Below, in pieces: positions 1 to 6,245 of a stretch of 16,060 bases of DNA. Both the position numbers and the translations under genes were made by a program. Under the pieces are notes generated by a model. It ran no database searches. It had not been told where the DNA came from and worked only from the letters and a program-made list of their open reading frames with translations. The first letter of the stretch is position 1. The number at the start of each line of letters is the position of its first letter. Source of the DNA: an uncultured Sutterella sp. GTDB taxonomy: Bacteria; Pseudomonadota; Gammaproteobacteria; Burkholderiales; Burkholderiaceae_F. The stretch spans positions 1 to 16,060 of the forward strand of contig CAJKMT010000040.1 of assembly GCA_905201055.1 (NCBI GenBank). The letters are read 5' to 3'.

Positions 1-320
1 TTGGAGCCGCTTTTGGACACGCTCCAAAGCTCGTTGTCCAAAGACTGAATCCCCATGGACAGCAGGCTTTCCAGTTCGTCAAAGATGTCGCATGTCACGG
101 TGACGGTGGCCGTCGTCTGCCCGCCGGAGCTGTTTTGCGTCTTGGCCGTAAGGGTAAAATCCATCTTCGTATACAGACGGCTTGGGGACGCGTATTTCGG
201 GGTATGCGGAGTCACGCTTTTGAGAGTCTGCAACGTCGTGTTTCCCTCTGTGGCCGCATATCCGGCGCTTTTGAGCTGGCTGACCGAATAGCTGGATTTT
301 GGGCCGCTTCTGCGGCCCAA
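1..320 (-). CDS. Unrecognised partial protein, runs off the left edge; start uncertain
   Basis: On the minus strand one frame stays open from about position 320 to the window edge. It reads like real protein: Ser/Thr/Gln-rich, with stretches such as SVSQLKSAGY, MDFTLTAKTQ, TATVTVTCDIFDELESLL and SLDNELWSVSKSG. By hand count roughly three quarters of its codons end in G or C, higher than at the start of glmM. It lies just downstream of glmM on the same strand. No ATG opens it: the only start before the coding-looking part is TTG at 318-320, inside a perfect hairpin and behind only a weak AAGAA; GTG and ATG (162-164) come later, after clearly coding-like sequence. It may use the TTG start, or it may be a 5'-truncated remnant. 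I see no signal peptide, membrane segment or recognisable motif, and I do not recognise the family. Confidence 0.45.
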   Translation of the reverse strand, partial: MGRRSGPKSSYSVSQLKSAGYAATEGNTTLQTLKSVTPHTPKYASPSRLYTKMDFTLTAKTQNSSGGQTTATVTVTCDIFDELESLLSMGIQSLDNELWSVSKSGS

Positions 321-323
321 AAT
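296..323 (-). terminator. Perfect hairpin after glmM, probable terminator
   Basis: A 12-bp perfect inverted repeat (arms 296-307 and 312-323, ATTTTGGGCCGC with its complement) around a 4-nt loop begins 2 nt past the glmM stop codon. The GC core flanked by A/T runs is typical of a bidirectional intrinsic terminator, although the run of U after the stem is inside the stem on this strand. It overlaps the possible TTG start of the downstream frame. Confidence 0.6.
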
Positions 324-325
324 TC

Positions 326-1660
326 TTAGAGCGTATCGGCAATGGATTGAGCCAATGTCTGCGCAAGCACTTTGTCATCGGCTTCAACCATCACTCGCAA
401 AAGGGGCTCCGTTCCGGAAGGACGGATCAACACTCGTCCTCTGCCTTCCAATTGCTTTTGAGCCTCTTCTACGGCTTTTTGCATCGGCTCATGGGACTTC
501 CAGTCAAATCCTTTTTCAATACGCTTATTGATGAGCACCTGAGGCAATAACTTCAAATCTTCAGTCAACTGCGCCAAAGACTTTCCTTGGCGGCGCATGG
601 CAGCCAATACCTGAAGACTGCTCACGATACCGTCACCCGTCGTCTGGCAGTCAAGAACCAAAAGGTGACCGGAAGTTTCGCCGCCAAAGATCCAGCCGTC
701 ACGCGCTTTCAATTGCTCAAGTACATAACGGTCACCCACCTTGGCTCGTACAAATTCAATTCCCAATTCCGACAGGCGCTTTTCCAGTGCATAGTTTGTC
801 ATCAGCGTGCCAACCACACCGCGGACTTTTTCACGCATCATGCGGTCACGGACCATCACATAGAGCAGCTCATCACCGTTGTAAACATGACCGTTGGCAT
901 CAGCCATAATCAAACGATCAGCGTCGCCGTCCAAGGCAATGCCGACATCACACCCTCTTTCGAAAACCTTCTTGGAGAGCGACTCGGTGTGCGTGGCACC
1001 GACGCCGTCATTGATGTTGATACCGTCCGGTGTATCACCGACAGTGAAAACGTCGGCCCCCAACTCATGGTAGACCGCAGGAGCAACGTGATAAGCCGCA
1101 CCGTTTGCACAGTCAACTAAAATTCGCAGCCCTTTGAGATTGACGTTGCTGTCAATCGTGGACTTACAGAATTCGATATAACGGCCGGGTGCATCTTCAA
1201 GTCGCCACGCTTTACCCAATTCACGACTTTCCACGCAGGAAAATCCCTTATCGAGCTCGGCTTCAATTTCAAGTTCAACCTCATCGGGCAATTTCGTACC
1301 GGATTCAGAGAAAAATTTAATGCCGTTATCGTGGTAAGGATTGTGACTGGCGCTGATCACCACACCGGCGTCAGCTCTCTGGGCACGCGTCAGATAGGCA
1401 ATTGCCGGAGTCGGGATAGGACCGCATAACACGACATCGACGCCTGCACTGGAAAAACCGGCTTGAAGAGCGGCCTCGAGCATATAGCCGGAAACACGCG
1501 TGTCTTTGCCGATAACCACACGAACATGGCGATGCCCGTCAATGCGGCGTCTCAAAACTCGCCCTGCGGCCTGCCCCAACTTCAACACAAAATCCGGCGT
1601 GATAGGCGATTCACCAACGCGACCGCGCACTCCGTCGGTACCGAAATACTTACGAGTCAT
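326..1660 (-). CDS. glmM: Phosphoglucosamine mutase GlmM
   Basis: Interconverts glucosamine-6-phosphate and glucosamine-1-phosphate in the cytoplasm, the step before GlmU in UDP-GlcNAc synthesis for peptidoglycan and LPS. The 444-residue protein has the full family length. It opens with RKYFGTDGVRGRVGE, carries the phosphoserine loop ISASHNP (catalytic Ser about residue 105), the metal-binding loop DGDADR, the sugar-binding GGETSGH and the C-terminal phosphate-binding RPSGTEPLLRVM. The start is ATG at 1660, preceded by AAGGA that overlaps the end of folP; only 3 nt separate the two genes, so they are almost certainly co-transcribed and translationally coupled. The folP-glmM order is standard in proteobacteria. 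Nothing is missing from the active site. Confidence 0.97.
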   Translation of the reverse strand: MTRKYFGTDGVRGRVGESPITPDFVLKLGQAAGRVLRRRIDGHRHVRVVIGKDTRVSGYMLEAALQAGFSSAGVDVVLCGPIPTPAIAYLTRAQRADAGVVISASHNPYHDNGIKFFSESGTKLPDEVELEIEAELDKGFSCVESRELGKAWRLEDAPGRYIEFCKSTIDSNVNLKGLRILVDCANGAAYHVAPAVYHELGADVFTVGDTPDGININDGVGATHTESLSKKVFERGCDVGIALDGDADRLIMADANGHVYNGDELLYVMVRDRMMREKVRGVVGTLMTNYALEKRLSELGIEFVRAKVGDRYVLEQLKARDGWIFGGETSGHLLVLDCQTTGDGIVSSLQVLAAMRRQGKSLAQLTEDLKLLPQVLINKRIEKGFDWKSHEPMQKAVEEAQKQLEGRGRVLIRPSGTEPLLRVMVEADDKVLAQTLAQSIADTL

Positions 1661-1663
1661 AAC

Positions 1664-2500
1664 TTAATCCTTTTGGGTTTGACTTTCTGTTATACGCCAA
1701 ATTGTAAACGCATCTCGCGTTGCTGCCACATCGTGCACACGCAGAATTCTTGCACCCTGCTGAGCCGCTAAAAGAGCTCCGGTGACGGAAGCTGTCAAAC
1801 GATGATGAACATCGCGCCCGGTCACTGCCCCCAAGCTGGATTTTCTGGAAAGACCAACTAAAAGCGGATAAGGAAGTTTGGCAAAACGCGCTGTATTGGC
1901 TAAGAGTTCAAAATTCTGTTCCACGGTTTTACCGAAGCCGAATCCGTAATCCAAACATATCCGTCGGGGATCAATGCCTGCCTCTTGAGCGCAATGCGCC
2001 CTTTGCACTAAAAAGGACTCCACTTCTTCGAGCAGGTTGTCATAATGAGGTTTCTGCTGCATGGTGCGAGGCTGCCCCTGCATGTGCATGAGACAGACTC
2101 CGGCATCGGACTCAGCTGCGGCCTCCAATGCGCCCGGTTCCTGCAAAGCCCGAATATCGTTAATGATGTGAGCACCGGCTTTAACCGCTTCCCGAATTAC
2201 ACCGGCCTTACTGGTATCAACCGAAATCAAAGCACCGGTTTTCGATAAGGCACTGACAACAGGAATAACGCGTCGCAGCTCCTCGTCCTCGGTCACTTCT
2301 GCCGCCCCGGGGCGAGTCGATTCACCGCCTATATCTAAAATATCCGCCCCCTCATCGAGTAATTGCAGCGCATATTGAATAGCCGCTTCTGTGCCGTTAT
2401 GCTCACCGCCATCAGAAAATGAGTCGGGAGTTACATTCACAATCCCCATAATCAACGGAAACGACAAATCCACTTCGTGCCCAGCACATAACCATTTCAC
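1664..2500 (-). CDS. folP: Dihydropteroate synthase FolP
   Basis: Condenses p-aminobenzoate with hydroxymethyl-dihydropterin pyrophosphate to make dihydropteroate (folate pathway, sulfonamide target). The 278 residues form a complete TIM-barrel enzyme. Visible signatures are IMGIVNVTPDSFSDGG near the N terminus, ILDIGGESTRPGA, the SVDTSK strand, HIINDI, LMHMQG, the DYGFGFGKT loop and the LVGLSRKS motif with the substrate-binding Lys/Ser, then RVHDV near the end. The start is GTG at 2498-2500, supported by AGGAG 8 nt upstream. It is the first gene of the folP-glmM pair. The ftsH gene that commonly precedes folP is not here; instead the upstream side is a divergent tRNA promoter. Confidence 0.96.
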   Translation of the reverse strand: MKWLCAGHEVDLSFPLIMGIVNVTPDSFSDGGEHNGTEAAIQYALQLLDEGADILDIGGESTRPGAAEVTEDEELRRVIPVVSALSKTGALISVDTSKAGVIREAVKAGAHIINDIRALQEPGALEAAAESDAGVCLMHMQGQPRTMQQKPHYDNLLEEVESFLVQRAHCAQEAGIDPRRICLDYGFGFGKTVEQNFELLANTARFAKLPYPLLVGLSRKSSLGAVTGRDVHHRLTASVTGALLAAQQGARILRVHDVAATRDAFTIWRITESQTQKD

Positions 2501-2537
2501 AGCAAAAACTCCTAGTCTTAAGCGATAACAGTCATCG

Positions 2538-2568
2538 ATTGTACCTTAGAGATGTCAGGCAAACACAA
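2538..2568 (-). promoter_or_regulatory. Possible folP promoter
   Basis: On the minus strand TACAAT (2538-2543) lies 38 nt upstream of the folP start, with a TTGTGT about 19 nt further upstream (2563-2568). The spacing is long, so only the -10 element is reasonably supported. Confidence 0.3.
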
Positions 2569-2586
2569 AAAAATATCTGACGGCTA

Positions 2587-2615
2587 TTGCGTTTCATTTT
2601 ATTTTCCTGCATAAT
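2587..2615 (+). promoter_or_regulatory. Promoter of the tRNA cluster
   Basis: TTGCGT (2587-2592) and CATAAT (2610-2615) are separated by exactly 17 bp, a good sigma-70 match, and would start transcription about 12 nt before the first tRNA. The upstream side is A/T-rich. Confidence 0.6.
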
Positions 2616-2633
2616 GCTGATTCGCACTTGAGG

Positions 2634-2710
2634 CGGGGCGTAGCGCAGTCCGGTAGCGCGCCTGCTTTGGGAGCAGGATGTCGGGGGTTCGAATCCCTTC
2701 GCCCCGACCA
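2634..2710 (+). tRNA. tRNA-Pro (anticodon TGG)
   Basis: A 77-nt cloverleaf. Acceptor arms CGGGGCG (2634-2640) and CGCCCCG (2700-2706) pair perfectly, followed by discriminator A and an encoded CCA. The anticodon stem CCTGC/GCAGG holds loop TTTGGGA with anticodon TGG at 2668-2670. The T loop is TTCGAAT. First gene of a three-tRNA cluster found in this order in many Burkholderiales. Confidence 0.97.
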
Positions 2711-2729
2711 CGTTTCGGCAGAAACCGAA

Positions 2730-2806
2730 CCGCCCGTAGCTCAGTTGGATAGAGCATCGGCCTTCTAAGCCGAGGGTCACAGGTTCGAATCCTGTCGGGC
2801 GGGCCA
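2730..2806 (+). tRNA. tRNA-Arg (anticodon TCT)
   Basis: A 77-nt cloverleaf with acceptor arms CCGCCCG (2730-2736) and CGGGCGG, discriminator G and encoded CCA. Anticodon stem TCGGC/GCCGA, loop CTTCTAA, anticodon TCT at 2764-2766; T arm ACAGG-TTCGAAT-CCTGT. It decodes the AGA/AGG arginine codons and begins 19 nt after tRNA-Pro. Confidence 0.97.
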
Positions 2807-2818
2807 AAAAGTTTGATG

Positions 2819-2894
2819 GTGGGAATAGCTCAGTTGGTAGAGTCCCGGATTGTGATTCCGGTTGTCGTGGGTTCGAGTCCCATTTCCCACCCCA
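2819..2894 (+). tRNA. tRNA-His (anticodon GTG)
   Basis: A 76-nt cloverleaf with acceptor arms GTGGGAA (2819-2825) and TTCCCAC (2884-2890), discriminator C and encoded CCA. Anticodon stem CCGGA/TCCGG, loop TTGTGAT, anticodon GTG at 2852-2854. The base before the acceptor (2818) is G and can pair with the C discriminator, the G-1 identity element that histidyl-tRNA synthetase needs. Confidence 0.97.
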
Positions 2895-2939
2895 TCAACT
2901 TCTCCTTCCCCTCTTTTTAATTCCTCTGACTGTCAAACA

Positions 2940-2971
2940 AAAAGCCCACCGAGTTTTGTCGGCAGGCCTTT
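2940..2971. terminator. Bidirectional terminator between tRNA-His and htpX
   Basis: An imperfect inverted repeat: CCGA/TCGG around a GTTTTG loop, then GCC/GGC and AAA/TTT separated by small internal loops. T-rich tails follow on both strands, so it can stop both the plus-strand tRNA transcript and the minus-strand htpX transcript, which ends 20 nt away. Confidence 0.55.
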
Positions 2972-2991
2972 GTGTTTTATTGCTTTCCCGA

Positions 2992-3885
2992 TCAGTTCTG
3001 CAGTTCTCTGAGCGCTTTGATACGAGCTTCAATCGGCGGGTGCGTTGCAAAAAGTGAACCAAAACCACCGCTGATACCAAAACCCTTCACATTACCCGGC
3101 AATTCCGACGGCTGCATTCCGCCAAGGCGAGCCAGCGCATTGATCATCGGAGCTGAAGAGCCCAGAGCTTGCGCGGCACCAGCATCGGCACGGTATTCGC
3201 GATAGCGGGAGAAAGCCGCCACCAACATAGATCCCAACAAACCGAGAACCATGTCAAGCACCAAGCTGGTGATGTAATAACCTGCACCCGGCGCGTCACT
3301 TTCATTGCGCAAAATACCGCGGTCAACAATATTGCCGATGACTCGAGAAAGGAAGATTACAAAGGTATTGATCACACCCTGCATGAGCGTCATCGTCACC
3401 ATGTCGCCATTGGCGACGTGACTCATCTCATGGCCCAACACCGCTTCCACTTCTTCCTTATTCATGCTGGCCAAAAGACCGTCAGAGACTGCCACCAGCG
3501 AGTTGTTTTTGGAAGGACCGGTTGCAAAAGCATTCGGTTCACCGTGGTAAATGCCCACTTCCGGCATTGCCACGCCCTTGATTTGGGCCAATTTGGCAAC
3601 GGTCTGAACCAACCAGCGCTCGACTTCATTGCGAGGATGATCCACATCAATGAGCTGCACACCCATGGAATTTTTGGCCATGGTTTTGCTCATGAAGAGA
3701 CTGATAATTGATCCTGAGAAACCGATAACCGCCGCAAAAATCAGAAGCGATACGTAGTTCTGACCCGCCCCAGCGATCTGAGAAAAATCCACACCGAAGA
3801 ACCAGCTCACCAAGTTGAGGATGATTGACAACATCACCAGGATGGCCAGGTTGGTCAGGATGAATAAACCGATTCGTTTAAACAT
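2992..3885 (-). CDS. htpX: Membrane zinc metalloprotease HtpX
   Basis: An M48B integral membrane peptidase that degrades misfolded inner-membrane proteins together with FtsH. The 297 residues match the family length. Two hydrophobic segments open the protein (about residues 7-29 and 45-65), then comes the cytoplasmic catalytic domain with the zinc motif HEMSH (His152, Glu153, His156) and the third ligand Glu in REYRADAG (about residue 230). Two further hydrophobic segments lie between these (about 165-187 and 203-225). The C terminus holds the conserved FATHPPIEARI. The start ATG at 3885 has AGGA 7 nt upstream. It stands alone between terminators, as expected for a separately controlled stress gene; I could not find a convincing heat-shock promoter. 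Confidence 0.96.
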   Translation of the reverse strand: MFKRIGLFILTNLAILVMLSIILNLVSWFFGVDFSQIAGAGQNYVSLLIFAAVIGFSGSIISLFMSKTMAKNSMGVQLIDVDHPRNEVERWLVQTVAKLAQIKGVAMPEVGIYHGEPNAFATGPSKNNSLVAVSDGLLASMNKEEVEAVLGHEMSHVANGDMVTMTLMQGVINTFVIFLSRVIGNIVDRGILRNESDAPGAGYYITSLVLDMVLGLLGSMLVAAFSRYREYRADAGAAQALGSSAPMINALARLGGMQPSELPGNVKGFGISGGFGSLFATHPPIEARIKALRELQN

Positions 3886-3975
3886 TGAAGTTTCCTAGAA
3901 AATAAAGGCAATCACACGAGGATCAAGTGTACGCAATGTTCTACTAAAGAGTGCGGGAATAATGTAAATAATTAC

Positions 3976-4015
3976 AAAAAAGTCCGAAAAGCTTGACATC
4001 TTTGCGGACTTTTTT
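3976..4015. terminator. Strong bidirectional terminator after lapB
   Basis: An 11-bp perfect inverted repeat, AAAAAAGTCCG (3976-3986) with its complement (4005-4015), extended inside by AAAG/CTTT. A/T runs on both sides give a U tail in either direction. It starts 7 nt past the lapB stop. Confidence 0.8.
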
Positions 4016-4021
4016 ACTTTC

Positions 4022-5176
4022 TTAACTTTCTTCCTCGCGTTTCGGAGAATAACTCCCCCAAGACGAGCATCCCGGACAAAGCCACTGGAATCCCTTGGCT
4101 TTAAAGCCGCAGTGCGAGCAACGGTAGCGTCCCGGTCGGCTCACGTAGGGCTTGAGCAACGAAATAAGCAATTGCAGCTCAGCGTCTTCCGGTTGATCTT
4201 TAAGACGCAATTCGGCAAGCTTTTCATACGTCCAAAGCGCAGGGCGCCGCTCCAGTTCTTCTTTAAGGAATCGCTTCGCAGCCTCTTCACCTTCGCTTTT
4301 TATAATCAAATCAAGTGCGATGGAAAGCGTTTCGACGCTGGGATTATCTTCCTGGGCTCTGTGAATCAGATTTTTTGCCTGTTCGTGTTCGCCGATCGCT
4401 TCATAGGCCTGCGCCATCGGTACCATTACTAAGGTCAGGTAATCGGGAGAAACTTTCTCCACTTTGCCCCAATGTTCCAATGCCTTCGCAGGATCGTTAG
4501 CCGCCATAGCTAAGTTACCCAACATAATCAAAGCGCGAACGCTTTTGCGATCCACTTCCAGGGCTCGCTCAAGCTCGATGCGAGCTTCTTCGAAATGTTT
4601 GCCCCGCATCTGAAGCGCTGCCAATTCGCAGTGGAAATGTCCCATTTCAACCTGATGATTTTCTCCGGCCTGCTTTTCCAAAGCATTGGCAATATCAAGC
4701 GCCTTATTCCACTCTTTTTCCGTGCAATAAATCTTAAGAAGAGCACGCATGGCGTCCAAGTGGTATTCAGGTTCTTTTAAAAGACGTTGGAAGCTGTCTT
4801 CGGCACGGTCATAAATTCCGGCTTTGAGATAATCGTTTCCCAGCTCAAAGAGTGCAAGAGAGCGTTCGTGAGCCGGCAAATCCTCACGATTGAGCAGATG
4901 ATTATGAATTCGAACAGCGCGATCAAACTCACCGCGGCGACTAAACAAGTTCCCCAAAGCGTGGTGCAATTCAATCGTTTCGGGATCCAGTTTCACCACT
5001 TCGATAAAAGCGTCGATGGCCTTGTCGGGCTGATCGTTAAGCAGTAAATTGATTCCTTTATAGTAGGTACCGGGTTCTCTTTCCTGTTCGCGCTGACGCT
5101 GATCCAACCCTCTGAACCACCATCCGGCGACAAACAAAACTGGCACAACGATCAGATACCAAAGCTCAAATTCCAT
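4022..5176 (-). CDS. lapB: LPS assembly protein LapB (YciM)
   Basis: An inner-membrane-anchored, cytoplasm-facing TPR protein that in Enterobacteria recruits LpxC to FtsH for degradation and so sets the rate of lipid A synthesis. One N-terminal membrane segment (about residues 5-21, LWYLIVVPVLFVAGWWF) is followed by repeated TPR helices, for example DKAIDAFIEVVKLDPE and FEEARIELERALEVD. The C-terminal rubredoxin-like zinc domain is intact with Cys353, Cys356, Cys367 and Cys370 in CSHC and CPGC. Its 384 residues match the family length. The start ATG at 5176 has only a weak GGA ribosome site. The gene stands alone here: no lapA precedes it, and it is about 10 kb from rpsA-ihfB, which it often follows in other proteobacteria. 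Confidence 0.94.
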   Translation of the reverse strand: MEFELWYLIVVPVLFVAGWWFRGLDQRQREQEREPGTYYKGINLLLNDQPDKAIDAFIEVVKLDPETIELHHALGNLFSRRGEFDRAVRIHNHLLNREDLPAHERSLALFELGNDYLKAGIYDRAEDSFQRLLKEPEYHLDAMRALLKIYCTEKEWNKALDIANALEKQAGENHQVEMGHFHCELAALQMRGKHFEEARIELERALEVDRKSVRALIMLGNLAMAANDPAKALEHWGKVEKVSPDYLTLVMVPMAQAYEAIGEHEQAKNLIHRAQEDNPSVETLSIALDLIIKSEGEEAAKRFLKEELERRPALWTYEKLAELRLKDQPEDAELQLLISLLKPYVSRPGRYRCSHCGFKAKGFQWLCPGCSSWGSYSPKREEES

Positions 5177-5228
5177 GATCAGCGATTCCGATTAAAGATG
5201 AATTTGCAGAGATTTTACACGCAAACGA

Positions 5229-5255
5229 AGAACGCCCAATGAGCTTAGGCGTTCT
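5229..5255 (-). terminator. Hairpin after infA, probable terminator
   Basis: A perfect 8-bp inverted repeat, AGAACGCC (5229-5236) and GGCGTTCT (5248-5255), begins 27 nt past the infA stop. The minus-strand tail (TTCGTTTG) is only moderately U-rich, so termination may be partial, leaving some read-through into lapB. Confidence 0.5.
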
Positions 5256-5282
5256 GAAAAATTCGTTGCGAGATTGATTCGG

Positions 5283-5552
5283 TTAGCGACGACGATTGTT
5301 GCCGCCGGCGGCAGGAGCCGCTGCAGGACGACCTTCAATATGACGGAAGGTGATGCGACCCTTGGTCAAATCATAAGGAGACAGTTCCAAAGACACTTTG
5401 TCACCGGCCAAAATACGGATGTGGTGCTTACGCATTTTGCCGTTGGTGTAGGCGACCAATTCATGGCCGTTATCAAGCTTTACACGGTAGCGGGCATCGG
5501 GCAACACTTCGAGCACAACACCGCTCATTTCAATCAGATCTTCTTTTGCCAT
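5283..5552 (-). CDS. infA: Translation initiation factor IF-1, with C-terminal extension
   Basis: Binds the 30S A site and helps IF-2 and IF-3 select the initiator tRNA. The S1-like OB fold is complete: MAKEDLIEMSGVVLEVLPDA, then RVKLDNGHE, NGKMRKHHIRILAGDKV and LSPYDLTKGRITFRH. The start is the ATG at 5550-5552, where homology begins and AGGA lies 4 nt upstream; an ATG 18 nt further upstream sits inside an RNA hairpin and is rejected. The protein is 89 residues rather than the classical 72: after FRHIE it carries an Ala/Pro/Gly segment ending in GGNNRRR. Similar basic tails occur in the second IF-1 copy of many betaproteobacteria, so this may be one of two paralogues. Confidence 0.94.
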   Translation of the reverse strand: MAKEDLIEMSGVVLEVLPDARYRVKLDNGHELVAYTNGKMRKHHIRILAGDKVSLELSPYDLTKGRITFRHIEGRPAAAPAAGGNNRRR

Positions 5553-5560
5553 AATTCCTT

Positions 5561-5579
5561 GCGCTGTCAATTTCAGCGC
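5561..5579 (-). promoter_or_regulatory. Hairpin touching the infA ribosome site
   Basis: A perfect 6-bp stem, GCGCTG (5561-5566) with CAGCGC (5574-5579) around a 7-nt loop. On the infA transcript it ends directly against the AAGGA of the ribosome site (5556-5560). It could hold the site open or limit initiation; the sequence does not say which. Confidence 0.45.
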
Positions 5580-5585
5580 ATTTGT

Positions 5586-5612
5586 AAAAAAATCAAAAAC
5601 GATAAATCGTTT
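5586..5612 (-). terminator. Attenuator-like hairpin in the infA leader
   Basis: On the minus strand a 6-bp stem (AAACGA with TCGTTT, loop TTTA) is followed by TTTGATTTTTTT. That is the form of an intrinsic terminator, yet it lies 34-60 nt upstream of infA on the coding strand with no other minus-strand gene before it. The stem is A/T-rich and may be weak. Confidence 0.4.
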
Positions 5613-5781
5613 AACAAAGATGCTTTTTCATTCAAACAAAAGCGAAGCGCATTTTAATGCAAAAAGCTCGTGTAGGGAAACATTTTGAGAACTATTTTTT
5701 CAGAAAAAACAAACGCTTCAATCGTTTTTAAAGCAAATCCGAAAAAATTAGTCCATAATTGTGTGCTTGACAAGTTCACAA

Positions 5782-6151
5782 GGGGGCGACCTGGTTTCGA
5801 CAGGGGTCACGAAGTGGCTTGGTGCATGTCAAGGTCCAGTCACCTTGTAAATCCGCTGGAAACAAAATAAACGCCAACAATAAGCGTTTCGCTCTCGCCG
5901 CCTAATTAAGGCGAGGACCACACCGGTTTGCCTCTAGACCGGGTCGGTTCGCCGGCAGTGGTTTCATATCCATACAGGCTGGGTATTCTTTAGGACACTG
6001 AGAGAGTACCGAGACTTTAAAGTGTCTGGTTTCGTCAGAGCCGGCTAAAGGGCGTAAAGCGAGATGAGATTTTTTAAATGTTTTAGCTAAACATGTAGAT
6101 CCAGCTATGGACGATTTCTGGACGCGGGTTCAATTCCCGCCGCCTCCACCA
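5782..6151 (+). ncRNA. ssrA: tmRNA
   Basis: Rescues stalled ribosomes and tags the unfinished protein for proteolysis. The ends form the tRNA-like half: the 5' GGGGGCGA pairs with CGCCTCC near the 3' end, followed by discriminator A and CCA, and the T arm GCGGGTTCAATTCCCGC is complete. The 370-nt length is normal. The tag frame runs from 5873 to 5905; several stem-loop and pseudoknot stretches follow, such as GGCGAGG and the ACCGG/CCGGT region around 5921-5945. The mature 5' end is made by RNase P, so the promoter lies upstream; CATAAT at 5754-5759 is the best -10 candidate but its -35 is poor. I see no clear intrinsic terminator before the next gene. Confidence 0.96.
5873..5905 (+). other. 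tmRNA proteolysis tag frame: ANNKRFALAA-stop
   Basis: The resume codon GCC at 5873 opens ten codons reading ANNKRFALAA followed by TAA. With the alanine carried by the tmRNA itself the tag is AANNKRFALAA. The ALAA end is the ClpXP/ClpAP signal. The RFALAA part matches the betaproteobacterial type (ANDERFALAA in Bordetella, from memory), but the acidic DE is replaced by NK. Confidence 0.8.
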
Positions 6152-6245
6152 ATCCGTTTGAATTTCTTTCAAAAAAATCCAATACGTTTTCTTTAAGAGA
6201 ATAGAATTGCGGATCTAAGTTCTCAATTTTCCTCTGCGTTAAACG

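Noticed and set aside
55..387. Three overlapping open frames with ATG starts on both strands near the left edge
   Set aside because: Their protein sequences are odd in composition (Arg/His/Cys-rich), whereas the remaining minus-strand frame without ATG reads like real protein.
587..1120. A 177-codon plus-strand open frame
   Set aside because: It is antisense to glmM, whose catalytic motifs are all intact; no independent coding signal is seen.
3899..3926. TTGATC/TATTTT promoter-like pair before htpX
   Set aside because: It would start transcription at the ribosome site itself, which is not workable.
5553..5570. Six extra residues (MTAQGI) at the start of infA
   Set aside because: The upstream ATG lies inside a hairpin. 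IF-1 homology and the AGGA site both point to the ATG at 5552.
6157..6173. TTTGAA/TTCAAA small hairpin after the tmRNA
   Set aside because: The stem is weak and is followed by A rather than T on the plus strand, so it is not a credible ssrA terminator.
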